A stretch of DNA of 37,072 nt from Myxococcota bacterium (GCA_020629955.1 JAHDCI010000037.1:1-37072); one strand, 5' to 3'; positions 15,413 to 24,062 are shown, numbered from the stretch's first letter. The notes: generated from the sequence alone by a model not told the origin. Program-made: numbers and translations.

Positions 15413-16890
15413 GTGCGCCCTTTCAAAAGCGCTCATCGGTTGCGCACAGTCCTTCCGGTTTTGGCTTTCAGCTCGCGGCGGATTCGCGTGCTTTTGTACA
15501 TGCACCTTCGCGTCCGAAGCAATCGGGGCGCGGTCACGCCAAAGCCCGCGAGCGCGGCGTGGCGCTGATTCTCGCGCTCTCTTCCATTGCGATCATGACC
15601 GTCATGCTCGCGGATATGCACGAGTCGACCGGGCAAGCGTTTGCGATATCGACAACGCAGCGCGACGAGCTTCAGGCAGAGATGATGGCCCGAAGCGGTC
15701 TGAATCTGACTCGCCTATTGATCGCGAAGGAGCCTGATATCCGCCGGGTGGTCTCGCCGATCTATCGCTCGCTACTTGGTCGACAGCCGCCTCAGCTACC
15801 GGTTTGGAATGTTGCTGACCAGCTGCTCACCCCCTTCTGCAACTACGAGAGCGCACGTCGCCTCAGCACGGGAATCGATTTCGGCGGCGCCGACGGTCTT
15901 GGGGACGTGGACGGCATGTGCGAGATCATCTCATTCGCGGAGAACAGCAAGATCAATGTGAACGCGCCGCTCTCCTTCGAAGGGGATACCGCGCGGCAGT
16001 CGATCGCGATGCAGCTCTTCTCGATGATGGGCGGTTATCAATCACCGAGCCCGTACGACCCGCTCTTTCAGCAGCGAGACCGAGACGGGAATTTTACCTC
16101 GCGGGATATCGTTGTCGGCTCGTTGATCGATTGGTGGGATTTCGACACCAACCGGACAGCGTTTAACCCGGGCAATTCCGAGATCAGTAACTCCGGCTCC
16201 GAAGACAGCTACAACCGGCTCGACGATCCCTATGAGGTAAAGAACGCGCCCTTCGACTCACTCGATGAGCTACGTCTCGTACGCGGCATTGGCGATGATT
16301 TCTGGGCGACCTTTGTCGACCCTCGGCCTTCGCGTCCTCAAGATCGCGTGGTGACCATCTACGGTTCGGGTCGTGTGAACGTGAACGAGGCGCCTCCCGA
16401 AGTGTTGTTGGCGCGTCTCTGTTCACTTCTTCAGGCTCAAACCACTCTCTGCATCGATACGACCGAAGCTGCGAAGTTTGTGCAGTTGCTCCAGACAGTG
16501 CGCACGATGATCCCTCTCCCCATCTTTACGGGTCGCGGTGACTTCATGAACTTCATCGAAGGGCGGGGCGGCGCGCGCGATCTCTATCCGATGCTGCAGG
16601 GATATCTCGGACCGGACAATCCATTACTCTTTACACCGATCTCTCTGACCGGAGACCAGCGGCGTCAGGTCGACCGCATGTTTGTGAACGGCGCGCGGAT
16701 CTTGACGATCGATGTAACGGGACGCGCAGGTTGCCGCGAGCGCGACGAGGAAACGAACGAGTGTTCAAGCTGGCGCGCGACAACCCATATCTCCACCGTC
16801 TTTAACTTCCACGAGCGATGGACTCCCCCGCCTCCAAATGCGGGTGGTATGCCGGGGCTCGGAATCTTCCACCACTACCGAATCGAATGA
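15409..16890 (+). CDS. gspK: T2SS tip pseudopilin GspK, long leader
   Basis: 493 residues. It has the hydrophobic helix VALILALSSIAIMTVML after RERG, and lacks Glu at +5 as is normal for GspK, the cap subunit. The large alpha/beta insert contains KINVNAPL and the helix-hairpin-helix-like SLDELRLVRGIG and GRVNVNEAPPEVL that mark the family. The predicted leader before the cleavage Gly is 50 residues, unusually long. No in-frame ATG or GTG lies between 15409 and the helix, and ATG 15409 overlaps gspJ. Confidence 0.93.
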   Translation: MSAPFQKRSSVAHSPSGFGFQLAADSRAFVHAPSRPKQSGRGHAKARERGVALILALSSIAIMTVMLADMHESTGQAFAISTTQRDELQAEMMARSGLNLTRLLIAKEPDIRRVVSPIYRSLLGRQPPQLPVWNVADQLLTPFCNYESARRLSTGIDFGGADGLGDVDGMCEIISFAENSKINVNAPLSFEGDTARQSIAMQLFSMMGGYQSPSPYDPLFQQRDRDGNFTSRDIVVGSLIDWWDFDTNRTAFNPGNSEISNSGSEDSYNRLDDPYEVKNAPFDSLDELRLVRGIGDDFWATFVDPRPSRPQDRVVTIYGSGRVNVNEAPPEVLLARLCSLLQAQTTLCIDTTEAAKFVQLLQTVRTMIPLPIFTGRGDFMNFIEGRGGARDLYPMLQGYLGPDNPLLFTPISLTGDQRRQVDRMFVNGARILTIDVTGRAGCRERDEETNECSSWRATTHISTVFNFHERWTPPPPNAGGMPGLGIFHHYRIE

Positions 16891-16921
16891 CACTGACACC
16901 GACTAACCCAGTGAGGCTTCC

Positions 16922-18445
16922 ATGGCGCAGACCTTAGGCCTGGACATCGACGAGAATACGATCCGCGCGGCGCTCGTACGCTCGAGCTTTCGTACACACG
17001 AAGTCGTTCGCTATCTCGAGGTTCCGCGCAGCCGTTTGAGCGAGGATCCGTCCGCGCACGCGGAGGCCGACGCGCTTCGTGGAGCGGTGGCGGATTTGCT
17101 TTCGCAGATTTCTCCCGTACCTGACCAGATCGTCACCGCGATCGATGGTCGCGAGGTCTCGCTCCGCGTGATCGATTTGCCTGCGGGTGCGGCGAAGCGA
17201 ATCGCGGAGGTGTTGCCATTCCAGCTCGAAGAGCTTCTACCTTTCGATATGGCCGATGCCGTTGTCTCTCATCAGATCATGAGCCGGGGCGAGGTGGAGA
17301 TTAAGGTGCTGACCGCAGCCGCGAGCAACGGCCGCGTGGAGACCGAGCTTGCAACGCTTTCGGATGCGGGTCTCGACCCGCGTGAGATCGCCGTTGGCGC
17401 CGCTGCGCTCGATACACTTCCGCTTTTGGTCCCAGGGCTCAAAGGCTCGGAGGAAGATACGGGAGGCCGGCTGCTGATCGATATTCGAAGCGATCATACG
17501 GACCTGTGTATTCTGAAAGAGGGACGCTGCATTTTTGCGCGGACACTTACCGGTGGCCTCGATCTTTTGCGTGCTCAGGAACAGGAGGAGCTCGGGCTTG
17601 AGATTCGGCGCACCCTCGCGGCCTATCGAGCGCAAGGTGGCGAGGCCCCGTCGGAGGGATTCCTCGTGGGCGAGGCAAGCCTTTATGCCGACGCGATGTT
17701 GCCGTGGCTAAGCGAGCATACCGGCGTCGGTATCGAGACGATCTTGATGCCCGAGGCGCCAGGGGCGGACGGCTCCCGCCAACCTCTCTTTGCTCGTGCA
17801 GTCTCTTTGGGCGCACGCCTCGGAGGCGGGGGGAACCGGATCAATTTGCGCCAGGGGGTGTTCGCACACACCCGGGCGATGGGAGCGTTCCGGACTCATC
17901 TCAAAGCGCTGGGTATCGCGGCGGCCGTCGTCCTCTTCGCGTTTTTCTACTCGGCTTGGGCGAAGTACTCCGTCGCGAGCGAAGAGAATGACGCGCTTCT
18001 CGAGCGACTCGCTCAGGTGACCGATCAGACCTTTGACGAAGAAACACGGGACCCGAGCCGGGCCCGTGAGTTATTGGAGGGCGGACGCGAAGTGGCGGAC
18101 CCCCTGCCAGGCTTTACTGCATTCGATGCCCTTGAGGCGATCTCCGCCGCGATTCCGGGCGAGATCGTTCACAACACGCGAAGGCTAAATATCGAAGTAG
18201 ACGACACGACGCGCGAAGGACAGTTCGAGATTCAGGGAACGGTCGCGAGCCTCGCCGAACGCGACACCATTGCCGCGAACTTTGAGCAGGTGCGATGTTT
18301 CCGAGAAATCGATCGCGGTCCAACTAGCCCTGCTCCGAACGAAGGACTGAACTATCGCCTCGAAGGCGAAATCCAGTGTCCGGGCGATGCTCCTCCGGTT
18401 GAGGAAGAAGGCAGTCGCCGTCGGCGAAGGAGGCGGGGCCGATGA
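16922..18445 (+). CDS. gspL: T2SS platform protein GspL (actin-like cytoplasmic domain)
   Basis: 507 residues. The N-terminal PilM/GspL actin-like domain starts with TLGLDIDENTIRAALV and includes VTAIDGREVSLRVIDLP and LPFQLEELLPFDMADAV. One TM follows at about residues 330-345 (AAAVVLFAFFYSAWA), then a periplasmic ferredoxin-like domain. It anchors GspE to the membrane and partners GspM. The C-terminus is unusual: an acidic EEEG followed by a run of Arg (about residues 497-506). It starts 31 nt after gspK with GAGG upstream and overlaps gspM. Confidence 0.93.
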   Translation: MAQTLGLDIDENTIRAALVRSSFRTHEVVRYLEVPRSRLSEDPSAHAEADALRGAVADLLSQISPVPDQIVTAIDGREVSLRVIDLPAGAAKRIAEVLPFQLEELLPFDMADAVVSHQIMSRGEVEIKVLTAAASNGRVETELATLSDAGLDPREIAVGAAALDTLPLLVPGLKGSEEDTGGRLLIDIRSDHTDLCILKEGRCIFARTLTGGLDLLRAQEQEELGLEIRRTLAAYRAQGGEAPSEGFLVGEASLYADAMLPWLSEHTGVGIETILMPEAPGADGSRQPLFARAVSLGARLGGGGNRINLRQGVFAHTRAMGAFRTHLKALGIAAAVVLFAFFYSAWAKYSVASEENDALLERLAQVTDQTFDEETRDPSRARELLEGGREVADPLPGFTAFDALEAISAAIPGEIVHNTRRLNIEVDDTTREGQFEIQGTVASLAERDTIAANFEQVRCFREIDRGPTSPAPNEGLNYRLEGEIQCPGDAPPVEEEGSRRRRRRRGR

Positions 18446-19065
18446 TGGAAAAGATCCGAATCGCCATCGAAGACCTGAGCGAGCGCGAACGAAAGTTGCT
18501 GGTCTTGCTGGGCGTCATCTTTGTTGTCCTTGTTTTTGGTCTCCCGCTCTATCTGATGAGCTCTTCGATCGCCGAGCTCGAAGAAGAGAACGAATCGATC
18601 GTGGAAGTACTCCGCGATATTTCCGGGGCGCGCGGGACCCTGGCGCAACGGGAAGCGGAACGTGCCGCTGCGCAAGCTCGGTATCGGCAGTCCGCCCCGC
18701 CGCTCGCGAGCTTTCTCGAATCTCAGTGTTCGGCTCAGGAGCTCGACCGGCCCAGTGAGGTTAGCGATCAACCGGAACAGGTGCTCGGCGCGTTTAAGCG
18801 CCGCGCCATCCGCGCGACCATGAACAATCGGAGCCTCCGGAAGGTGCTGCTGATGCTTCAGTCGATCGAAAACAGTCGCCACCCGGTCGCGCTGGAACGA
18901 GTGCAGATCGAGCATTTCCGTGATGGTGATGATTACAACTTCCAGCTGGGCGTGATCGCGTACGAACGCAACGAGTCCGAAGAAGAAGGCGATAGCGATG
19001 AAGAGGGTATGACCTCCCGTCGCTCCCGCCGCGGCATGCGACGAGCAGGACCTCCCACGCCATGA
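18442..19065 (+). CDS. gspM: T2SS platform protein GspM
   Basis: 207-residue bitopic protein, short cytoplasmic start with LSERERKLLVLLGV, TM at about residues 19-39 (FVVLVFGLPLYLM), then a coiled-coil-like segment (SIAELEEENESIVEVL) and a ferredoxin-like periplasmic part. Family position and topology match GspM, which stabilises GspL. It ends in an acidic stretch followed by an Arg/Ser-rich tail (SRRSRRGMRRAG), like the GspL end. ATGA overlaps on both sides. Confidence 0.88.
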   Translation: MMEKIRIAIEDLSERERKLLVLLGVIFVVLVFGLPLYLMSSSIAELEEENESIVEVLRDISGARGTLAQREAERAAAQARYRQSAPPLASFLESQCSAQELDRPSEVSDQPEQVLGAFKRRAIRATMNNRSLRKVLLMLQSIENSRHPVALERVQIEHFRDGDDYNFQLGVIAYERNESEEEGDSDEEGMTSRRSRRGMRRAGPPTP

Positions 19066-20261
19066 ACGCGCTTAAGAAAATAGGTAAGTGGGTGGGTTAT
19101 CCCCTCCTCTTCATCTTCTCCTTCCTGCTCTTTTCGTATTTGACGTTTCCTTACGATCGATTGAAGCGACGGATCATCTACGAAGTCGAAACGGAGCCGA
19201 CCCCCTCCGGTGGGCGCCGCGCGAGCGGGATGCAAATGGAGATCGTCGACCTTAGCCCGTCCTGGTTCACGGGGATCGAGATGTCCGGCGTTCGTATCGC
19301 GAAGCTCCCGGAACGTATCGGGGATCCGACGCTTGATGTGACCTTCCCGTCCATCGAAGCGCGCGTCGGCGTGCTCGCGTTGCTTCTTGGAGGGTTCGAT
19401 CTGACGCTCGCCGCGGAGGTGGCTGGCGGGACGATCGATGCTGCGATTGAAGGACACTCGAGTGGCCTCAACGTTGACGCACAAATCGCGAGCGTTCGGC
19501 TACGCAGGGCGCCTATCCTCCGGAGCTTTACGCCACTTCCAGTCAACGGAACGGTGGATTTGAACGTCGACCTCGACCTCAACCTCGAGCCGAGCGAATC
19601 CAATGGTGAGATTCGCTTGAACCTGAGCGGGGTGGAGTTGGGCGATGGTCAGTCGGGCCTCTCTCAGGAGTTCCTACAGGGGATGGTGCCTCGGGCGATG
19701 CGTGCGTTTATTCCTCGCGAAGGCCTGATGGTTCAGCAGATGAACGCCGGTGATTTCGTGGCGCAGCTCGATATCGAAGGTGGCGCGGGGACCATTACCC
19801 GGATGATGGGACGCGGTGAGCATCTCAAAATCGACGGCGAAGGCGAGTTCACGCTTGGGACCCCGCCGGCGACCGAAGGGCCCGCTTGGCCTCGCTTGCA
19901 GCGAGGACTGCTCAACACCCGGGTCGATACCTTGATGCGCTTCGAGTTCGATGAGTCGTATCAAAATATCGATACGCAGACGCAGGCGCTTTTCTCGCTC
20001 GGACAGCGAGCGCCCGGGGTTTGGACGCCGGATATGAACGCGGTGCAGGTTCGCGTCAACGGCGCGCCAGGCCGATTCCGCTACCAACCGGCGGGAACGG
20101 AATCCCCGCCCTCCTCCGTTTCTGAAATGGGACCGAGCGCGATGAGCGAAATGTCGGCGATGGGCGTTCGAATGGGGATGGGCGCGATGGCGCGCGAACC
20201 CGGGATGGCGCTGGGTGGCTCTGCGATGAACGACTCGGCGATGATGGCCGAGATGGAGTAA
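19062..20261 (+). CDS. gspN: T2SS protein GspN with Met-rich tail
   Basis: 399 residues. One N-terminal TM at about residues 10-29 (VGYPLLFIFSFLLFSYL) is followed by a periplasmic beta-rich domain of the AsmA-like GspN type (VDLSPSWFTGIEMSGVRI; LTLAAEVAGGTIDAAIEG). It is known from myxobacterial and some other T2SS clusters; its role is unclear. The last 46 residues (354-399) hold 12 Met among Ala, Gly and Ser. It is the last gene of the operon: the next gene is convergent, 19 bp away, and no terminator was recognised. Confidence 0.88.
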   Translation: MNALKKIGKWVGYPLLFIFSFLLFSYLTFPYDRLKRRIIYEVETEPTPSGGRRASGMQMEIVDLSPSWFTGIEMSGVRIAKLPERIGDPTLDVTFPSIEARVGVLALLLGGFDLTLAAEVAGGTIDAAIEGHSSGLNVDAQIASVRLRRAPILRSFTPLPVNGTVDLNVDLDLNLEPSESNGEIRLNLSGVELGDGQSGLSQEFLQGMVPRAMRAFIPREGLMVQQMNAGDFVAQLDIEGGAGTITRMMGRGEHLKIDGEGEFTLGTPPATEGPAWPRLQRGLLNTRVDTLMRFEFDESYQNIDTQTQALFSLGQRAPGVWTPDMNAVQVRVNGAPGRFRYQPAGTESPPSSVSEMGPSAMSEMSAMGVRMGMGAMAREPGMALGGSAMNDSAMMAEME

Positions 20262-20280
20262 GGTCGCCTTCTCGCGCCGA

Positions 20281-20922
20281 CTATTGCGGAACCAGCTCGT
20301 CGCGAATTCTCTCGAATCGGGGGTCGAGAGTTAGCGCGGCGGGCGTCACCATCATGGTGCCATTGTCGATCTGTCCTTGGCTCAGAGCGCGGATGCGAGT
20401 GGCAAGCTCGCCGAGCGAAATCGGCTCTGGAGCGATCTCGAGGCCCAGCCGGGAGAAGCTGAGCGCGACCAGTTCGCTGCAGTAGATGCGCTCCTCTTCC
20501 CATTGGTAAAAGCCATCGTAAGGCCGCCCTTCGTACTCTTGGAGGGCGGAGCGTAATGCGTCGGTATCGATCGGGGCCCGGGGCCGGTAGATTCCGATCT
20601 CTCGCCGCACACCTCGCGCGACCCACTCACCGAGCGGGGTGGGGCCGACCGGATGGTAGGCCTCCCATACGACGCGCTCGCCATTCTCTTCGAGAACGAT
20701 GCCGACGTGTGTATAGCGGCTCTCTGTGACGTTTTCGATGAGGTCGCATCGCGCTCCGCAGTTCAGATCTTGGAACACAAGATCGCCCGCTTGAATGGTG
20801 ACGCCCCACTCCGCCTCGCGCGCTTCAAGGTCCCGAAGAGGTTCGCTTTCCACCCAAAAGAAGATCGCGCCCGACATCGTCAGCGCCCCCAAAAACATTC
20901 CGGCCGTCAGATTCACCCCCAC
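20281..20922 (-). CDS. YiiX-like permuted NlpC/P60 hydrolase, membrane-anchored
   Basis: 213 residues from a GTG start. An N-terminal hydrophobic segment at about 5-23 serves as signal or anchor. GDLVFQD, YTHVGIVLE with H72, and RIYCSELVALSF with C148 form the permuted papain-fold pattern (His before Cys) of the YiiX/YebB group. Such proteins act on amide or ester bonds in peptidoglycan or lipids. A segment CGARCD adds a possible disulfide. It is the last gene of a minus-strand group, facing gspN. Confidence 0.78.
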   Translation of the reverse strand: MGVNLTAGMFLGALTMSGAIFFWVESEPLRDLEAREAEWGVTIQAGDLVFQDLNCGARCDLIENVTESRYTHVGIVLEENGERVVWEAYHPVGPTPLGEWVARGVRREIGIYRPRAPIDTDALRSALQEYEGRPYDGFYQWEEERIYCSELVALSFSRLGLEIAPEPISLGELATRIRALSQGQIDNGTMMVTPAALTLDPRFERIRDELVPQ

Positions 20923-20958
20923 ACGGACAACTTTCCGGAAGCGAGGTTCCCTCGAAGC

Positions 20959-21366
20959 TCACCACCAATAGCGGCGGTAGGAAAGCGCGCGCTTTGGAGC
21001 CGGTGACTCAGCGTTTGCGCAGAGTATGTCCGCGAGCGCTCTGATCGCGGCGGACCACGGCCCGAGGTCTTGACCGTCGAACACCGGAAGGAAGCGTTCG
21101 AACGCTTCGTGAACTGGTTCCGCGTCGAAGCTCCCGCGGTGCATTTCGTCCTGGCCTTCGACGAAGTTTGCGAGTTCCTCAAAGAAGCGGATGAAGCTCT
21201 CGGGAACCTCGCTGGCGAGTGGGATCAGCAGTTGAACGAGTTGGTCAAAGAATGGGAGTCGCATCTCGACGGGAGTTTGTCCCTCGATCTCAAAGTCGAC
21301 ATTCCACCGGCCATGGTACTGCGATAGGTTCAGCGCTTTCAGACGGTCGGCGTTTGACGCGGGCAT
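20959..21366 (-). CDS. Hypothetical protein, 135 aa
   Basis: No family recognised. An amphipathic, acidic protein without TM or signal. The middle is rich in Phe/Leu/Glu (FDQLVQLLIPLASEVPES, FIRFFEELANFVEG) and suggests a helical fold; the end is basic/aromatic (YRRYWW). It lies 6 nt after the pcnB stop and 36 nt before the next minus-strand gene, so it is probably in the same transcript. An 85-codon plus-strand frame overlaps it but has no neighbours on its strand and is taken as a shadow. Confidence 0.6.
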   Translation of the reverse strand: MPASNADRLKALNLSQYHGRWNVDFEIEGQTPVEMRLPFFDQLVQLLIPLASEVPESFIRFFEELANFVEGQDEMHRGSFDAEPVHEAFERFLPVFDGQDLGPWSAAIRALADILCANAESPAPKRALSYRRYWW

Positions 21367-21372
21367 AAGCGC

Positions 21373-22710
21373 CTATCTGCGACGACGACGACGACGACGA
21401 CGCTTTGGTCGCTCTTCGCGCGTCGGAATTTGTTTCAGCGCCCACTCCGGAGGAGCGCTTCCGTTGGCGGCACATTCGAGCAAGAAGAGCTGCACCGCTT
21501 CGCCGAAGATGTCCCGTCGTTGCAGCTTCGCGACCTTTCCGCGTCGCATCCATGCCATCGCGCCGACGAGCATTCGAACTTGGTCTTTGATGCGCCGGGG
21601 GACCGCGAGTCGCTCCGAAACCTCTTCGAAGAAATCCTCGAACGCAGCCATGGCTTGGCGCTGACCCTCGAGTGCTTCTTCGATGGGACCGAGAAGTAGT
21701 GCGGTGAGAAGAACCGCCTCCCCTGGGACTTCTCCTCCGGAGATCAGCTCGTCGAGCGCCATCAGGCGGTTCCACGTCTGAGCGACGCCTTCGGCTTCAT
21801 CGTCGAGGAACGCGGAGAGCTCGGGGAGCAGCTCGGCTAGAACCCCAGTATCCCATGCGAGGTAGATCGACCGGTGCGCAGAGCCGCCGCGTAAGAACCG
21901 AAGCAGTTCTTCATAGAGGCGCGGGCGTGCGGCTTTCTCGAGCTCTCCGCGGCACTCGACCATCGCGTCGTAGACATCGGGCTCAATACCGAGGTCGATG
22001 CGTGCGCTGAACTTGATCGCGCGCAGAATGCGGACGGGGTCTTCTCGAAAACGAACCCCCGGTTCGCCGATGGTTCGAATCACCCGGCGCCGAACGTCCT
22101 GCATCCCCCCGACGTAGTCGACCACTTCTTTGCGCGCGAAGTCGTAGAAGAGTCCGTTGATCGTGAAGTCGCGCCGAACCGCGTCCTCGTGTGGGCGGCC
22201 GAAAACGTTGTCGTTCCGGATGAGGAGATCGTCTTCCTGAGTCGAATCGAAAAGGGGGATGAGCCGCTGGGGGTGTGGCAGCTCGCGAAGGCACCCCTCT
22301 GGCGGATGAATATAGGCTTCTTCCGAGAAGCGTTGGGAGGGGTCTTTCCGGAAGGTGGCGACCTCGATGATCTTACGACCGAAGATCACGTGAGCGAGTC
22401 GAAAGCGTCGTCCGATCACTCGGCAGTTTCGGAAGAGTTTTCGCACTTCCTGAGGCTGAGCACTGGTTGCGACGTCGAAATCTTTGGGTTTTTGTCCGAG
22501 AAGGAGATCCCGGACACCACCACCAACCAGATAGGCTTCGTAACCGTTGCGCGTTAGTCGGGCCGCAACCTTCATCGCGTCGCGGTCGAGCGAGTCGCGA
22601 TCGAGTTCCACCGGGTAAACGGCCGGGGGAGGGCCGGAGCTCAAATAGGGACGGGCGCCGACGTCGTCGGTTTCCGGCTCCGGATGCTCATCTCGATCAC
22701 GGTCAGCCAC
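21373..22710 (-). CDS. pcnB: Poly(A) polymerase / CCA-type nucleotidyltransferase
   Basis: Class II nucleotidyltransferase that adds 3' nucleotides to RNA. The palm motif YLVGGGVRDLLLG (about residues 60-72) is followed by catalytic D77/D79 in KDFDVATSA, then RLAHVIFGRKIIEVATFR, RRDFTINGLFYD, GEPGVRFREDPVRILRAIKF and the neck domain. The length (445) and RRFRLAHV pattern fit bacterial PcnB better than a pure CCA enzyme, but substrate choice is not certain. The start is GTG at 22710 with a poor ribosome site. The C-terminus ends in KRRRRRRRRR, which may bind RNA. It is the first gene of a three-gene minus-strand group. Confidence 0.88.
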   Translation of the reverse strand: MADRDRDEHPEPETDDVGARPYLSSGPPPAVYPVELDRDSLDRDAMKVAARLTRNGYEAYLVGGGVRDLLLGQKPKDFDVATSAQPQEVRKLFRNCRVIGRRFRLAHVIFGRKIIEVATFRKDPSQRFSEEAYIHPPEGCLRELPHPQRLIPLFDSTQEDDLLIRNDNVFGRPHEDAVRRDFTINGLFYDFARKEVVDYVGGMQDVRRRVIRTIGEPGVRFREDPVRILRAIKFSARIDLGIEPDVYDAMVECRGELEKAARPRLYEELLRFLRGGSAHRSIYLAWDTGVLAELLPELSAFLDDEAEGVAQTWNRLMALDELISGGEVPGEAVLLTALLLGPIEEALEGQRQAMAAFEDFFEEVSERLAVPRRIKDQVRMLVGAMAWMRRGKVAKLQRRDIFGEAVQLFLLECAANGSAPPEWALKQIPTREERPKRRRRRRRRR

Positions 22711-22781
22711 GGGGCAAGCACCCTAGCGTGAATCATGCCCGCGGCAAGCGAGCGGAGCTTTCGGAATGATTTGCTTGCCCC
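22711..22781. repeat. Spaced inverted repeat in the pcnB leader
   Basis: GGGGCAAGCA (22711-22720) and TGCTTGCCCC (22772-22781) are perfect inverted arms. Inside them AATCAT (22731-22736) and ATGATT (22766-22771) form a second pair, and a third GGCAAGCG copy lies at 22743. On the minus strand this sits just upstream of the pcnB GTG and covers its likely ribosome-binding region. It may be an operator or an RNA structure. Confidence 0.45.
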
Positions 22782-22785
22782 AAAG

Positions 22786-22820
22786 AAGAAACGCCCAGCT
22801 CGGAGCCGGGCGTTTCTTGC
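22786..22820 (-). terminator. Rho-independent terminator of the Spy-like gene
   Basis: AAGAAACGCCC and GGGCGTTTCTT form an 11-bp stem, with GCT/AGC inside the loop continuing it. On the minus strand it is followed by CTTTGG, so the 3' arm and tail are T-rich. It lies 10 bp after the stop of the minus-strand gene ending at 22830. Confidence 0.8.
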
Positions 22821-22829
22821 GTCTCGAGA

Positions 22830-23519
22830 TTAGCGGCCGCGACCCATTCCGCCGCCACGTCCTCGTCCTCCGCGGCGACCACGGTTTCCGCGCTCACCCC
22901 GCTCGCCTCGCGTGGCGCGGCGAAGTTCGCGCTGCTCGGTCGTCAGGACATTGTTGATCTCGCTGCGCATTGCACGTCGCGCGGCGCGGTCTCGTCGCTC
23001 ACCGGGACGGTTGCTGTTCCGGGTGAGGATTTCTCGGACTTGAGCGCTCTGGGCCGCGGTGAGATTCAGTCGCTCTGCCATGCGAGCCACACGATTGTCG
23101 ACGCGTGTGCTGCGGCGAGCAGCGTGGAGTCGAACTGCCTCGGCGCGCTGCGCGGGGGTTAGGATGGCGTCAATGCGGGAGCGCGTTTGGGCACGAAGGG
23201 CCTGGGCGCTTGAACGGCGGGCTTCGCCTTCGAGACCGCGAAGCGCTCGGCGCTCTTCACGGGTGGAGCGCATCACTTCGCGGAGTTGCTCCTTCTGTGC
23301 GTCGCTCAGATTCAGTTGGGCAAGGATCCCCCGCATGCCCCGACCACCGCGACGACCTGCGCGTCTTGCTCGTCGGCCTTCGCCCCGTTCAGTGCTCGAC
23401 ATTTCAGCGCCGCGCTGCGCTGAGACCTCCGCTGGGGCCCCTCCGATGAGGGCTGCGCTGAGCGCGAAAGCGCCAAGGAGCCGGGTGGAAGAGTTGAATC
23501 GGTTCTTGAAAATGGACAT
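22830..23519 (-). CDS. Spy/CpxP-like periplasmic LTxxQ protein, Arg-rich
   Basis: 229 residues. A signal peptide ends near residue 34 (EVSAQR), then come very Arg/Gly-rich segments flanking two helical repeats. LTxxQ-type motifs appear four times: LSDAQKEQL, LTPAQRAEA, LTAAQSAQV and LTTEQRELR. Spy-type proteins are periplasmic chaperones, and the repeats alternate with 'R-x-x-I/M-x-x-x-x-T-R'. Here the region between and after the repeats is extremely basic (RGERGNRGRRGGRG), unlike E. coli Spy, so it might bind nucleic acid or acidic envelope polymers. A clear terminator follows. Confidence 0.78.
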   Translation of the reverse strand: MSIFKNRFNSSTRLLGAFALSAALIGGAPAEVSAQRGAEMSSTERGEGRRARRAGRRGGRGMRGILAQLNLSDAQKEQLREVMRSTREERRALRGLEGEARRSSAQALRAQTRSRIDAILTPAQRAEAVRLHAARRSTRVDNRVARMAERLNLTAAQSAQVREILTRNSNRPGERRDRAARRAMRSEINNVLTTEQRELRRATRGERGERGNRGRRGGRGRGGGMGRGR

Positions 23520-23577
23520 CTGGGTCTCCTATCTGCCGGCCCGTTTGCTGCCGGTGATTCAAATAGAAGACTTGAGT

Positions 23578-23596
23578 TCTTACGAAGCTCTTACGA
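23578..23596 (-). promoter_or_regulatory. Direct repeat upstream of the Spy-like gene
   Basis: TCTTACGA occurs twice with an 11-bp period (23578-23585 and 23589-23596). On the minus strand this reads CGTAAGA-N3-CGTAAGA, about 60-75 bp upstream of the start. Tandem GTAA elements one helical turn apart are typical of OmpR/CpxR-family regulator sites. The flanking 23597-23634 is AT-rich. The regulator is not identified. Confidence 0.35.
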
Positions 23597-23634
23597 CGCG
23601 AAAGAAAATCGTAAACATCTGTTTTATAAAGATA

Positions 23635-24060
23635 TTACCAAGATCCTGTGTTCTCCATGCTGGCCCAGGGCTCCGCTTTGGGGAGTGCTGCGCCGGCCTG
23701 GAGTAGCTCGATCGAGATATCGTCGGGGCTTCGCACAAAGGCCATTCGTCCATCCCGCGGTGGCCGAAGAATCGTGACGCCACCGGCCTGAAGCTTCTCG
23801 CAGGTTTCGTAGATATTCGATACCTGGAACGCGAGGTGACCGAAGTTTCGCCCTCCGGTGTAGGGCTCTTCTTGATCCCAGTTGTAAGTGAGCTCGATCT
23901 GAGCGCTATCGTCTTCGCTGCCGGTCTCGAGGAAGACCAGCGTGAAGCGGCCTTTTTCGACCTCGCGACGGCGCACCTCTCGGAGCCCAAGCAGCTCGCA
24001 GAAAAAGTGGAGCGCGGCGTCCAAGTCACGGACGCGAATCATCGAGTGGAGGAACTTCAT
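23635..24060 (-). CDS. gloA: Glyoxalase I / VOC family metal-dependent lyase
   Basis: 141 residues with two VOC beta-alpha-beta-beta-beta units. The four expected metal ligands are visible: H5 (FLHSMIRV), E56 (QIELTYN), H75 (GHLAFQV) and E118 (ISIELLQ). [18 protein letters not shown] matches lactoylglutathione lyases, which turn the methylglyoxal-glutathione adduct into S-lactoylglutathione. The start lies 2 nt after the stop of the His-rich lipoprotein, so the two are probably co-translated. The last 15 residues are a nonconserved tail. Confidence 0.88.
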   Translation of the reverse strand: MKFLHSMIRVRDLDAALHFFCELLGLREVRRREVEKGRFTLVFLETGSEDDSAQIELTYNWDQEEPYTGGRNFGHLAFQVSNIYETCEKLQAGGVTILRPPRDGRMAFVRSPDDISIELLQAGAALPKAEPWASMENTGSW

Positions 24061-24062
24061 CG

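Noticed and set aside
21070-21327. 85-codon plus-strand frame with a plausible acidic protein
   Set aside because: Isolated on its strand and opposite a minus-strand ORF that fits the surrounding gene order better. Some doubt remains.
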